A stretch of 64,000 nt of DNA from Bradyrhizobium barranii subsp. barranii (lineage in GTDB: Bacteria > Pseudomonadota > Alphaproteobacteria > Rhizobiales > Xanthobacteraceae), in assembly GCF_017565645.3 (NCBI RefSeq), contig NZ_CP086136.1, positions 10,027,501 to 10,091,500 of the forward strand. The letters run 5' to 3'. The notes beneath the pieces were generated by a model. It ran no database searches, was not told the origin of the DNA, and saw only the letters and a program-made list of their open reading frames with translations. The number at the start of each line of letters is the position of its first letter. Position 1 is the stretch's first letter. Position numbers and translations under genes: made by a program. Below are positions 18,535-27,217 of the stretch, piece after piece.

Positions 18535-19257
18535 TTACAGCACGTAGCCACCATCGATGGTGAGGCTGGCGCCGGTCATATAGCCGGATTCCGGGCCCGC
18601 CACATATGACACCAGCGCGGCGATCTCGCCGGGCTCACCGACGCGCTTCAACGGAACGATCTCTTTCAGCCGCGACACCATCGTGGCCGTCATGTCGGTC
18701 TCGGTCGGGCCCGGCTGGACGTTGTTGACCGTGATCCGGCGAGGCGCCAGGTCGAGCGCAACGCCGCGGACCAAGGAGGCAACGGCGGCCTTGGTCATGG
18801 CATAGACGCTGCCTCCCGGCGTCCCTGTCCGGATCGCCGTGTTGCTCCCGATCGTGATGATGCGGCCGCCGTCACGCATCTGCCCGGCTGCCGCCTGGAT
18901 GGCCAGAAAGACGCCGCGGATATTCACATCGAGAATGAGGTCGAGGTCTTCCAGGCTGAACTGCTCGACGGGACCGAGGCGGAGAATGCCCGCGTTGACG
19001 ACGACCGCATCAAGCACCCCAAGCCGGCTCACGGTCTCGGCGACGGCCGCGCGGATCGCGGCGGGATCGGCGCTATCGGCCTTGATCGCGACGGCCTTGC
19101 GGCCAGCGTTCTCGATCGCGGCCACGATTTCGGCGGCACTGTCCGGTCGCGACACGTAGGTCAGCGCGATATCGAACCCGTCCCGTGCGAGACGGACCGC
19201 GATCGCGGCGCCAATGCCGCGCGCTCCACCAAACACCAACGCGACTTTGCTGCTCAT
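18535..19257 (-). CDS. SDR-family NAD(P)-dependent oxidoreductase
   Basis: A 240-residue classical short-chain dehydrogenase of the FabG-like type. Cofactor loop FGGARGIGAA near residue 10, NAG (VVVNAGILRLG), catalytic Ser in ITIGS, YAMTK (Tyr-x-x-x-Lys), and the PGPTETDM loop. The ATG at 19257 is preceded by AAGGAGAGAG, a strong ribosome-binding site; longer readings run into the regulator gene. It lies directly downstream of a TetR gene on the same strand, with a palindromic candidate operator in between. It is probably a TetR-controlled detoxifying or metabolic reductase. Substrate unknown. Confidence 0.87.
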   Translation of the reverse strand: MSSKVALVFGGARGIGAAIAVRLARDGFDIALTYVSRPDSAAEIVAAIENAGRKAVAIKADSADPAAIRAAVAETVSRLGVLDAVVVNAGILRLGPVEQFSLEDLDLILDVNIRGVFLAIQAAAGQMRDGGRIITIGSNTAIRTGTPGGSVYAMTKAAVASLVRGVALDLAPRRITVNNVQPGPTETDMTATMVSRLKEIVPLKRVGEPGEIAALVSYVAGPESGYMTGASLTIDGGYVL

Positions 19258-19275
19258 TTTCTCTCTCCTTATTTT

Positions 19276-19292
19276 GAACAATCGTTCCAGAT
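19276..19292 (-). promoter_or_regulatory. Candidate TetR operator in front of the SDR gene
   Basis: GAACAATCGTTC palindromic element in the 49-bp gap between the tetR stop and the SDR start. It contains CTGGAACGA (read on the minus strand), a 9-mer that also occurs in the spacer of the predicted tetR promoter at 19880-19908. Confidence 0.45.
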
Positions 19293-19306
19293 TTGACCAA
19301 AAAAAA

Positions 19307-19873
19307 TTACCCGACGGCGCGCAATGCGATGGCGCCGAGCGCCCGTAATTGGCGCGGCCTGGCGCCACCGCGCGCGGCGATTCGAATACCGGCAACATTC
19401 GCCAGCAGAAACTCGGCTGCGTCGTCGGCGTCGAGATCCCGCGCCACGTCGCCGTCGGCCTGCGCTTCGCGCAAGCGTTTCGAAACGGCGCCCTGGAGCG
19501 CGCGGCCTGACGCCGCATGGATGCTGGTGAGGTCATCCCGCGAGCGGCCGAACTCGCTGATCGAGCCGATGCCCAGGCAAGCCTCGTTCGCGTCGCGAAC
19601 GACGCGGTCGATCATCGCCCTGAGGCCGTCAATCGCGCGCGGCGGCGCCCGCAGCGCGGCAAGATGGGCTTCGACCTCGCTGGCCGCGTAGCGGCGCACC
19701 GCTGCGCAATAGAGTTGCCATTTGTCGCCAAACGTATCGTAGATGCTCTGGCGGCCGATCCCCATGGCGTCAACAAGCATCGGCGTCGAGGTTCCCTCGA
19801 AACCGTGCTCGCGAAACGCACCGATCGCGGCATCGAGCGCCTCGTCCTGATCGAATTCCTTGGTCCTTGCCAT
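19307..19873 (-). CDS. TetR/AcrR-family transcriptional regulator
   Basis: A 188-residue regulator. N-terminal helix-turn-helix in residues about 10-55 (ALDAAIGAFREHGFEGTS, then LVDAMGIGRQSIYDTFGDKWQLY), the form seen in SDR-linked TetR repressors. The C-terminus is all-helical, as expected for a ligand pocket. Start chosen at ATG 19873 (MARTKEFD); a longer reading to 19939 would cross the promoter. It lies immediately upstream of the SDR gene, which it probably represses together with its own gene. Confidence 0.86.
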   Translation of the reverse strand: MARTKEFDQDEALDAAIGAFREHGFEGTSTPMLVDAMGIGRQSIYDTFGDKWQLYCAAVRRYAASEVEAHLAALRAPPRAIDGLRAMIDRVVRDANEACLGIGSISEFGRSRDDLTSIHAASGRALQGAVSKRLREAQADGDVARDLDADDAAEFLLANVAGIRIAARGGARPRQLRALGAIALRAVG

Positions 19874-19879
19874 GACACG

Positions 19880-19908
19880 ACAATAGTCATTCTGGAACGA
19901 ATAGTCAA
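19880..19908 (-). promoter_or_regulatory. Predicted tetR promoter with operator in the spacer
   Basis: On the minus strand: TTGACT (19903-19908), exactly 17 bp, then TATTGT (19880-19885). The spacer carries the inverted repeat ATTC-N6-GAAT around the shared CTGGAACGA word. The start codon at 19873 lies only 6 nt beyond the -10 box, so transcription would begin at or very near the ATG and the mRNA would be leaderless. Confidence 0.5.
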
Positions 19909-19941
19909 TTATAAAATGCGGCGGCATTGCCCGCGACACTG

Positions 19942-19957
19942 CGCAGATCGGGTGATG
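19942..19957. repeat. Direct repeat copy 2 of the map 3' end (att-like)
   Basis: CGCAGATCGGGTGATG, identical to 18448-18463. Here it lies in intergenic DNA between tetR and the AdaA-like gene. Confidence 0.55.
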
Positions 19958-19971
19958 CCTGGCTGGACGTC

Positions 19972-20568
19972 CTAGTGGCGGCGCCGGAATGACGACGGCG
20001 GCCGCTTGTAGGTCGCGACAAATGCATCGTTGAATCTGCGAACGCTGCCGAAACCGGCGGCGAAGGCGATCTCCGCCAATGTCATGCTGGTCTGGTCGAT
20101 CAGACGCTTGGCTTCCTGCACACGGCGGGTCGCGGCGATCTCGCTCGGGCTCGCACCGGCGTGGCGCATGAACAGGCGGAGCAGATGGCGCGGCCCGACG
20201 CCCAGGGCTTCCGCAAGGTCCATCATCGACGCGCGATCCAGGAATCCGTCATTGATCAGGCGCATCCCGCGCGCGACGGTGGTGGCCGTTCCCATCCAGG
20301 CCGGCGATCCCGGCGCAGTCTCGGGCCGGCAGCGCAGGCACGGGCGAAAGCCGGCGCGCTCGGCGGCAGCGGCGGTCGCATAAAAGGTGACGTTCTCGGA
20401 GCGAGCGGGGCGAACCGGGCAGACCGGCCGGCAGTAGATCCTCGTCGAGCGAACGCCGGAGAAGAACAGCCCGTCGAACGCGCGTGCCCGCGCCAGCCGC
20501 GCCCGATCGCAGGTGTCCCAGTCGAGATGCGGCGGCAGCGTTTGCCGATGTGCCGAGCCTGTTGCCAT
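19972..20568 (-). CDS. Ada metal-binding domain fused to AraC-type HTH (AdaA-like)
   Basis: A 198-residue protein. The N-terminus is the Ada zinc domain: Cys46 and Cys50 in YCRPVC, Cys77 and Cys80 in CLRC. By analogy with E. coli Ada (Cys38, 42, 69, 72), Cys46 would accept methyl groups from DNA phosphotriesters. An AraC-type double helix-turn-helix follows (MDLAEALGVGPRHLLRLF; LAEIAFAAGFGSVRRFNDAF). The C-terminal methyltransferase or AlkA domain found in longer family members is absent, so this is the regulator-only form known as AdaA in Bacillus. It is divergent from a DMT exporter at 20702. No alkylation-repair gene is adjacent. Confidence 0.85.
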   Translation of the reverse strand: MATGSAHRQTLPPHLDWDTCDRARLARARAFDGLFFSGVRSTRIYCRPVCPVRPARSENVTFYATAAAAERAGFRPCLRCRPETAPGSPAWMGTATTVARGMRLINDGFLDRASMMDLAEALGVGPRHLLRLFMRHAGASPSEIAATRRVQEAKRLIDQTSMTLAEIAFAAGFGSVRRFNDAFVATYKRPPSSFRRRH

Positions 20569-20701
20569 GGCGGAAGAATAGTTTCATCGCAGCCCGCCGA
20601 GTAGCTGGAATCGGACTCGATCGGGCGATGAGGTCCGAATCCAGCCAGCCTGCGCCACCGCGCCGGATCATGGTCCCGGTCCATCCCGGAGCAGATTCGC
20701 A

Positions 20702-21640
20702 ATGCACACGCAGGCGCAACAAACGACGTCAGGACAAACCACGCTCACATTCGAGATCGGGCTCCTGCTCCTCCTCTCACTGATCTGGGGCAGCTCGTTC
20801 ACGCTGATCAAGGTCGCAATCCCGACGATCCCGCCATTCACGATGGTCGCCGCGCGCGTGACGATCGCGGCGATTCTCCTGATCGCGATCGCGCGCGCTC
20901 AGGGGCACGCTCTTCCCGGTCGAGGACCGATCTGGGCGGCATTCTTCGTGCAAGGGCTGCTGCAAAGCGCGCTGCCGTTTACCTTGATCAGTTGGGGCGA
21001 GCTGCATATCGCAAGCGGTCTCGCCGGCGTGCTCAATGCGACCCCGCGGATGTTCGTGCTCGCGATCGCGATGATGACCGGACGTGGGCGGCAGGCGATC
21101 AGCAGCCGGAAGATCATCGGCGTCGCGCTCGGTCTTGCGGGCGTCGCGGTGACGATCGGCATCGATGCGCTGTCCGCCTTGGGCACGACGGCCCCGCTGG
21201 CGCAGGCCGCTGTGCTCGGCGCAAGCCTCTGCTACGCGCTCGCACCGATATGGGGGCAGCGGTTCTCCGGCTTTCCCGCCACCGTCACGGCGGCCGGCGC
21301 CATGAGCTGTGCGGCGATCCTCGTGGTCCCTGCCGCGCTCGTCCTCGAGCGACCCTGGACACTGGCACCGACTCCGCACGCGGTCGCGGCCGTCGTCAGC
21401 CTCGCGGTGATCTGCACGGCGCTCGCGATGGTGATCTATTTCCGCTTGATCCGCACGCTCGGCCCACTCGGCACGACCAGCGGCAGCTATCTGCGCGCCG
21501 GCTTCGCGGTGGCGCTCGGCACGGCATGGCTTGGCGAACGCTTCACCTGGTCGGCCCTTGCAGGCATGACGCTCATTCTCGCCGGGGTCATCGCCATCAC
21601 GATGCCCCTGCCGGCGCGGCAGCGTGGTCTCGAACCGTAA
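20702..21640 (+). CDS. EamA/DMT-superfamily transporter
   Basis: A 312-residue inner-membrane protein with ten hydrophobic helices in two EamA repeats (first: LIWGSSFTLIKVAIPTIPPF; second begins near LGASLCYALAPIW). Such proteins export amino acids, metabolites or drugs; the substrate cannot be told. Divergent from the AdaA-like gene with 133 bp between starts. A perfect 9-bp hairpin follows the stop. Confidence 0.85.
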   Translation: MHTQAQQTTSGQTTLTFEIGLLLLLSLIWGSSFTLIKVAIPTIPPFTMVAARVTIAAILLIAIARAQGHALPGRGPIWAAFFVQGLLQSALPFTLISWGELHIASGLAGVLNATPRMFVLAIAMMTGRGRQAISSRKIIGVALGLAGVAVTIGIDALSALGTTAPLAQAAVLGASLCYALAPIWGQRFSGFPATVTAAGAMSCAAILVVPAALVLERPWTLAPTPHAVAAVVSLAVICTALAMVIYFRLIRTLGPLGTTSGSYLRAGFAVALGTAWLGERFTWSALAGMTLILAGVIAITMPLPARQRGLEP

Positions 21641-21650
21641 GAGCGTCCGC

Positions 21651-21673
21651 GGGGCGGTCTCTTGGACCGCCCC
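21651..21673. terminator. Hairpin between convergent genes
   Basis: GGGGCGGTC (21651-21659), 5-nt loop, GACCGCCCC (21665-21673): a perfect 9-bp GC-rich stem between the stops of the EamA gene and the ABM-domain gene. No U-run on either side, so it could be a weak or bidirectional terminator. Confidence 0.45.
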
Positions 21674-21690
21674 CGAGTCGCCGTTGCAGA

Positions 21691-22131
21691 TCAGGCGTGA
21701 TTGACCTCGACGACCTCGCACAGGATCGTCTCGGCCTTCGACAGCGCCGCAAGGCTCCGGATGTACGGCGCAAATCGCGGATCCCGGCGAAAATTCTCGA
21801 TGTCCCCCGCGCTTGCCCATTGCGAGTAATTGATCGCACGCCGGCCCTCCTTGCTGGCATGGACGCTGGACGAAATGAACCCGGGTTGCTTGCTGAAGAA
21901 GGTCTCGGTGCCCTCCTTCAGCAGCTGAACCAGCTTTTGCTGGTTGTCCGGCTCGACCGTGAAGACGTTGACGAGGGTCGTGACGTCGCTGCCGGTGCGA
22001 ATGGTCGCTTCCATTTTCGAGCTCCTGTTCTGGCCGCGGGACGGCGCCGATTGCGCGGCGAGCAAGACACCGGCTCCGATGCCGGTGGCAACGAAGGCAC
22101 GACGCGACGGCTCAGGTCTGGTCCGGGACAT
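21691..22131 (-). CDS. Exported antibiotic-biosynthesis-monooxygenase (ABM) domain protein
   Basis: 146 residues. A twin-arginine signal (PSRRAFVATGIGAG) is followed by an ABM/dimeric alpha-beta barrel domain (LVNVFTVEPDNQQKLVQLL, PGFISSSVHASKEGRRAINYSQWAS). Such domains act as small cofactor-free monooxygenases or heme/quinone-binding folds, usually in the cytosol. Export by Tat would be unusual and suggests a folded periplasmic protein. Substrate unknown. The 417 bp downstream in sequence (22132-22548) hold no gene I can support. Confidence 0.75.
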   Translation of the reverse strand: MSRTRPEPSRRAFVATGIGAGVLLAAQSAPSRGQNRSSKMEATIRTGSDVTTLVNVFTVEPDNQQKLVQLLKEGTETFFSKQPGFISSSVHASKEGRRAINYSQWASAGDIENFRRDPRFAPYIRSLAALSKAETILCEVVEVNHA

Positions 22132-22548
22132 TGATATTCTCCTGTTGCGGAAGATCGGCCGGCCACTCGACCGGCCAACAGCGCTGAGACGAACGAGGCA
22201 GGAGAACGAAGACAGCTGGTGTGAAATTTTTTTCCGACGGCTCAGTCGCGCCGAGCGTAGACGGCGCCGGGAATCCGGGCCGGCAACATCCTGACCGGCT
22301 CCCGGCGTTGCCGATGTGCGCGAACTCTGCTACCCGGAGCGCGCCGAAAAAGGCATGGCCGGATTGGTAAGCCCGGCCTGTTCCTGACTTGCCAGGAATT
22401 CTGCCACCGTCTCCACGGTAGGACCCACGGCCGGACAGAGTGACGCGATCGTCACGCTGCTCGGCGGGTCATGTCGTCGTGTCAACTCGGCCGCCGCTCA
22501 GTGTGGAATCTCGTTCCGTCCGTTCCTTCACCTGAACGGAGAGCACCT

Positions 22549-22935
22549 ATGCGACTGCAACATCTCAACCTCGTGACCTCGGACGTCACCGCGCTTGCCG
22601 CCTTCTTCGAGCGCTTCTTCGGCTTTGCACCCTATGCCTCGCGCGGCGAGGCCCTCGTCGTCCTGCGCAACAAGGAGGATTTCATCCTGACCGTGATGCG
22701 CGGCAAGACAGGCGAGCCGGCCGACTATCCCGCCAATTTCCATATCGGCTTCTACTACGACGAGGCAGCCGAGGTGGAAGCCAAGCACGCCGCGCTAAAG
22801 GCCGCGGGCCTCAACCCGAGCAGGATCGCCTCCATGGATCGTGGCGGCGGCGTCCGCGTCCCGCACTTCTATGTCACCGCGCCGGGCAATGTCCTGGTCG
22901 AGGTCTGCACCCCGCCGGGAGGGCTTTCGCCGTAG
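22549..22935 (+). CDS. VOC-family (glyoxalase/bleomycin-resistance fold) protein
   Basis: A 128-residue single VOC domain: beta-alpha-beta-beta-beta repeats with LQHLNLVTSDVTALAAFFER at the start, HIGFYYD in the middle and NVLVEVCTPPGG at the end. Candidate metal ligands are His5, the His of FHIGF and the Glu of VEVC. ATG 22549 follows CGGAGAG. Could be a glyoxalase-like lyase or a resistance protein; no substrate clue. It lies 30 bp before radC on the same strand. Confidence 0.8.
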   Translation: MRLQHLNLVTSDVTALAAFFERFFGFAPYASRGEALVVLRNKEDFILTVMRGKTGEPADYPANFHIGFYYDEAAEVEAKHAALKAAGLNPSRIASMDRGGGVRVPHFYVTAPGNVLVEVCTPPGGLSP

Positions 22936-22965
22936 GCAGACGACGAGGCCCCGGCCGCCGCGCCA

Positions 22966-23748
22966 ATGAGCGAGCCGCCGGGGCCGGACACCTCCCGGTT
23001 GCAAAACGCGCGCCGTACGGCATGGTTAGGCCTGATGCCCGCCAAGACCGACCACGACAAGAGCAAGCCCGAAGACGCGCCGCACTATCACGGCCATCGC
23101 GAACGGCTGCGCGAGCGTTTCTACAGCGCGGGCGCGGATGCGCTCAGCGACTACGAGCTGTTGGAGATGGCGCTGTTTCCGGCGCTGCCGCGACGCGACA
23201 CCAAGCCGCTGGCGAAAACGCTGATCAAGATTTTCGGCTCGTTCGCCGAAGCCGTCCACGCACCGGTGGCACGCCTGCGCGAGGTCGACGGCATCGGCGA
23301 AGCCGCGATCCACCAGCTCAAGCTGATCGCCGCGGCAACGCACCGCGTCGCCAAGGGCGAGGTCAACAGCCGCAACGCGCTGTCGTCCTGGAACGAAGTG
23401 ATCGACTATTGCCGATCCAGCATGGCGTTTTCAGACAAGGAGCAATTCCGCCTGCTCTTCCTCGACAAGCGCAACCAGCTGATCGCCGACGAGGTGCAGC
23501 AGACCGGCACCGTCGACCACACCCCGGTCTATCCACGCGAGGTGATCAAGCGCGCGCTGGAGCTGTCGGCGACCGCGTTGATCCTGGTGCACAACCACCC
23601 CTCAGGCGATCCCTCGCCCTCGCAGGCCGACATCCAGATGACCAAGGCCATCATCGACATCGCAAAACCGCTCGGTATCGCCGTGCACGACCACATCATC
23701 GTCGGCAAACAAGGTCACGCCAGTCTGAAGGGACTGAAGCTGATCTAA
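22966..23748 (+). CDS. radC: RadC-family JAB1/MPN-domain protein
   Basis: A 260-residue protein with the RadC layout: helix-hairpin-helix region ([35 protein letters not shown]), then the MPN domain with the JAMM-like motif [14 protein letters not shown] near residue 209. The original link to recombination repair is doubtful in the literature and the true function is unsettled. The last 159 bp (from HNHPSG to the stop) occur a second time at 28401-28559, with downstream codons that are more GC-rich there than here. The present C-terminus may therefore be of foreign origin (see findings). Confidence 0.9.
   Translation: MSEPPGPDTSRLQNARRTAWLGLMPAKTDHDKSKPEDAPHYHGHRERLRERFYSAGADALSDYELLEMALFPALPRRDTKPLAKTLIKIFGSFAEAVHAPVARLREVDGIGEAAIHQLKLIAAATHRVAKGEVNSRNALSSWNEVIDYCRSSMAFSDKEQFRLLFLDKRNQLIADEVQQTGTVDHTPVYPREVIKRALELSATALILVHNHPSGDPSPSQADIQMTKAIIDIAKPLGIAVHDHIIVGKQGHASLKGLKLI
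23590..23748 (+). repeat. Repeat copy 1: radC 3' end
   Basis: A 159-bp segment aligned without gaps to 28401-28559. By eye 138 of 159 positions match. The first 73 bp differ at only one base; differences concentrate in the last 86 bp. The two copies bracket 4.65 kb holding the autotransporter locus. Confidence 0.8.
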
Positions 23749-24008
23749 ACGACGTCGCCTCTTGGGGGCTAAAGCGGACCTTACCGCGAACCTCGCAAAA
23801 CGACGCGATTGCCCCAGAGCAGTCATCAGTCCCGCTGGCAACTCGAGGTTGTCCAGAGAGCACGGCGTGGATCCGTTGGATCAGCATTGTTGTCCCATGC
23901 GTGACTCGTAAGCGACAGTGGTCGGGATAATGGATTGCTGCCGCGATCGCCACAGATGCGGCGTCTTCGCACAACAATTCTGGTGCTCGTTGCCTTTCGC
24001 GATCGCGT

Positions 24009-25853
24009 GTGATCGGGCGCAACAAAATGGAACTGCGCAAGCCTTTGCGATTACTTGCCGGTCAGGCGCCGCGTCGGCACCCTCTGCGAGCACGGGTGCT
24101 TTCCGTTGTTCTGCCTTGCGTGATTATCATCGCCGCACCGCAAGCGGCCCGCGCTCAATGTACAACTGATCCTGTCAACGGCGGCATCCTTCAGAACGGC
24201 GGAACCTGCGCAGCCAATAATCCGGTGAGCACCGGTTTCAACATCGCGGTCAGCGCGTTGAACGGCGCAAACGTGACGACCAATGGCACGGTGACGGCCA
24301 ATGGTGGTGGAACAGGAATACAGGCCACCACCAACGCCACGGTCACCGCAAACGCAAATGTAACCGCCGCCAGCACTGGCCTGATTGCGAACACCGGCGG
24401 CACGATCATCATTAATGCGATCACCCTGGCGAATTCTGGCGGCGGCGGCGCGGCCATGATCGCCACCACCGGCACGATCATCGCGAATAGCACGACTGTG
24501 AATTGGAACGGCGGCGCCGCGGTCGGGGTGGGCGGGGTAGTGCAGGCCACGGCGGGAGGTCTGATTCAATTCACACCTGGCTCGTCGATCAATCTCAGCG
24601 GTGGCTTCGGCAAGTTGATGACCGCCGACGGTGCGACAAGCCAAATCATCGCCAATGGTCTTTCCGTGAACATGGGGGCTTCGGGCGGCATGACCGCGGC
24701 TACGGCGCAGAACGGGGGGAGTATCCAGCTTGCGAGCGGCAGCAGCATCACGTTCGCCGGAGGCGGCGGGAATACCGGCTTATCGGCAACAGGGACCAAC
24801 AGTTCGATCACGGCGACCGATCTGAGCTTGTCGGTAGGTAATGGCGGTGGTGATGTCGGTGTGAACGCCGCGTCCGGGGGCCAGGTGACGTTGACGCGCG
24901 GCTCCGTTACCGTTCCGGGCATTGGCGGCGGGGAGATAGGACTTCGGGCGACGGGGGCGAACAGCCTGATTACCGCAAACGATGTGGTCGTCAGCGTGAC
25001 GGGAGGCGGTGGAAACGCTGGAGTGAATGCGACGACTGGCGGCACCGTTACGACGAGTGGTGGCTCGGTGTCCGTCGTCAACGGCGCGGGCGGGCTGCTG
25101 CAGAACGGCGGCAACGTAACCATGACCGGAACCGACGTGACCGCGTCAGGAAATGGCGGCTTCGGCTTTCTGTTCAACGGTAGCGGAAACACGTTGCAGT
25201 ACAGCAACGCCACCATCGTGGCCAGCGCCGCCTCCTTCTCGGTGCAGGGCGGCGCGGCCAACATCAGTCTTAGTAATGCCGTCGCAGTAACAAATAACAA
25301 CACCCTGCTCGAAACGGTGTCTGGAGCCAGCACGACGTTCAACGCACAGGCATCGACCTTGCGAGGGGTGATCACGACGGCGGCCGGCGGCATCAGCACA
25401 GTCACCCTTGCGCAGAATACCGTCTGGACGATGACGGGCAATTCGAACGCAACCAACCTGACCAACAACAGCAGTGAGATCATCTTCACCCCGCCGACCA
25501 CGGACCCCACACAACTGTCGAGCTACAAGACGCTGATTGCGAATAACTATGGGGGCGCAGGCGGCTCGATCACGCTCAATACTTTTCTCGGCAACGACAC
25601 TTCGCCATCCGACAGGCTGGTCATTAACGGCGGCGCAGCGACGGGCTCGACAACGCTAAGAGTATTGAACACGACCGGTCCCGGCGATCAGACCGTTGCG
25701 AACGGCATCCTTTTGGTGCAGACCGTCAACAACGCCACCACGGCGCCCGGCGCTTTCTCGCTCGCCGGCGAGGTGCGCGGCGGCGCTTATGATTACTTCC
25801 TGTTTCGCGGCGGCATTAACGGCAATGCGCCCCAGGATTGGTTCCTGCGCTAG
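24009..25853 (+). CDS. Autotransporter passenger domain, ended by an in-frame TAG
   Basis: 614 residues to the TAG at 25851. A long signal peptide (hydrophobic LSVVLPCVIIIAAPQAARA, cut before QCTTDP) leads into a Gly/Thr/Asn/Ser-rich passenger of repeated beta-helix rungs (for example VTTSGGSVSV, and GGGNTGLSATGTNSSITATD), ending in the usual junction (FRGGINGNAPQDWFLR). The same frame continues past the TAG through a proline-rich linker into the beta-barrel, so this is the front half of a roughly 980-residue type Va autotransporter. GTG 24009 or ATG 24027 could be the start; neither has a good ribosome-binding site. Without readthrough the passenger would have no translocator. Confidence 0.75.
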   Translation: MIGRNKMELRKPLRLLAGQAPRRHPLRARVLSVVLPCVIIIAAPQAARAQCTTDPVNGGILQNGGTCAANNPVSTGFNIAVSALNGANVTTNGTVTANGGGTGIQATTNATVTANANVTAASTGLIANTGGTIIINAITLANSGGGGAAMIATTGTIIANSTTVNWNGGAAVGVGGVVQATAGGLIQFTPGSSINLSGGFGKLMTADGATSQIIANGLSVNMGASGGMTAATAQNGGSIQLASGSSITFAGGGGNTGLSATGTNSSITATDLSLSVGNGGGDVGVNAASGGQVTLTRGSVTVPGIGGGEIGLRATGANSLITANDVVVSVTGGGGNAGVNATTGGTVTTSGGSVSVVNGAGGLLQNGGNVTMTGTDVTASGNGGFGFLFNGSGNTLQYSNATIVASAASFSVQGGAANISLSNAVAVTNNNTLLETVSGASTTFNAQASTLRGVITTAAGGISTVTLAQNTVWTMTGNSNATNLTNNSSEIIFTPPTTDPTQLSSYKTLIANNYGGAGGSITLNTFLGNDTSPSDRLVINGGAATGSTTLRVLNTTGPGDQTVANGILLVQTVNNATTAPGAFSLAGEVRGGAYDYFLFRGGINGNAPQDWFLR

Positions 25854-25997
25854 ACTTTCGATTCGGGGCCGACACCCCCGGACCCGCCGATTATCCCGCC
25901 GCCGATCCTGCCGCCCGATCCGCCGCCGGACGGCCTGCCGCCCGGCTCCTACCCAATCATCGGGCCTGGACTTGCAACCTACGGGTCCGTTCAACCT

Positions 25998-26951
25998 ATG
26001 GCCCGGCAAATCGGCCTCGCCACGCTTGGTACGCTCAACCAGCGAGTCGGCGACACGATGACATTGTTGAATGCGGGTGCCGCCCCCAATGGCTGGGGCC
26101 GGTCAGACTGGGCGCGCGTTTTCGGTCAGCAGATCAACGGCGACTACCAGGCCTTCGCCGACCCGCGCACCGATGGCTGGCTGGCGGGCTTCCAAGGCGG
26201 AATCGATCTCTGGCGCGGCAGCACCATCCCCGGTCACCGCGACTCTGCTGGACTTTACTTCGCCTATACCCAGGCGCGGGCCGACGTGACCGGGCTGGTC
26301 ACAAACCCGGCGGCCACTGGCTACATGCTCACCCGCACCGGGACCAACGACATCCAGGCTTACTCGGCCGGCGGCTACTGGACGCATTACGGTCCGACCG
26401 GCTGGTACCTCGACGCGATCCTGCAGGGGACGCTCTATCGCGGCAACGCGACGACGCAATTCACGCAATTGCCGCTCACGGGCGCCGGCTTCGTTGCTTC
26501 GCTGGAGACGGGCTATCCAATCCCGATGCCGCTTGGCCCAGGCTTCGTGCTCGAGCCACAGGCCCAGATCATCTGGCAACGGGTCTCGTTCGACGAAGCC
26601 AATGACGGTCTGGGCCCGGTCGGGCTGGGCACGACGTCGGGTCCGATCGGACGGCTCGGCCTGCGCGGGCAGTGGAATACCACGAGCAGCAACGGGATGC
26701 TCTGGCAGCCTTATGCAGGCGTCAATTACTGGCGCAGCTGGGGCGCGGGAGCGGACACCACTTTTGGCATCGATCAAGTGCTGCTGCTGCAGAAGATGCA
26801 GACGGTCGAAACCTTCGTCGGCTTCACCGGCAAGCTCGACAAGAGCTATAGCGTCTATGCTCAATTCGGTTATCAATTCGACGTCGGCAGCACGGTCAAC
26901 GCGGGCTCGCAAGGCGCCAAAGGCACCGCGGGCATACGCTACAGCTGGTGA
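25998..26951 (+). CDS. Autotransporter beta-barrel domain, separated from its passenger by one stop codon
   Basis: The frame is open from 25854 and in phase with the passenger. It opens with a proline-rich linker (DPPIIPPPILPPDPPP), then SYPIIGPGLATYG, and from Met 25998 runs through a complete autotransporter domain (WARVFGQQINGDYQAF, AGLYFAYTQARADV, SAGGYWTHYGPTGWYLD, QIIWQRVSFDEA), ending in the aromatic C-terminus GIRYSW recognised by the outer-membrane assembly machinery. No ribosome-binding site precedes Met 25998, so independent translation is doubtful. With TAG read as a serine codon (TCG) the whole locus 24009-26951 would be one gene. Confidence 0.75.
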   Translation: MARQIGLATLGTLNQRVGDTMTLLNAGAAPNGWGRSDWARVFGQQINGDYQAFADPRTDGWLAGFQGGIDLWRGSTIPGHRDSAGLYFAYTQARADVTGLVTNPAATGYMLTRTGTNDIQAYSAGGYWTHYGPTGWYLDAILQGTLYRGNATTQFTQLPLTGAGFVASLETGYPIPMPLGPGFVLEPQAQIIWQRVSFDEANDGLGPVGLGTTSGPIGRLGLRGQWNTTSSNGMLWQPYAGVNYWRSWGAGADTTFGIDQVLLLQKMQTVETFVGFTGKLDKSYSVYAQFGYQFDVGSTVNAGSQGAKGTAGIRYSW

Positions 26952-27133
26952 ATAGGGTTTCATCAAGCTGCTTGCGATCTCTACGCGCAGCGAGGCCCGC
27001 ATTCCGCGGCCTGCCGTATACACTATGTGCATGTCCGGATGCGGCCCTGTTTGGCCGCTTCCATGCGGCCGTCTTCGCTTGGTCACCAATGCCCCGGATT
27101 GGCAGCCTACAACGCGCCGATCGCCTCGGCTAA

Positions 27134-27208
27134 AGCATGATCCGGAAAAGTGCGCAGCGGTTTTCCCTCGCGACAAACGCGGAGCGCGTTTGCGCGGAGA
27201 TCATGCTC
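27134..27208. repeat. 75-bp rhizobial inverted repeat, copy A
   Basis: Ends AGCATGATCC and GATCATGCTC are inverted; the core carries CTCGCGACAAACGCGGAGCG. Nearly identical, in opposite orientation, to 56465-56540. It is an intergenic mobile-looking repeat without coding capacity. Confidence 0.75.
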
Positions 27209-27217
27209 AAACAACAA

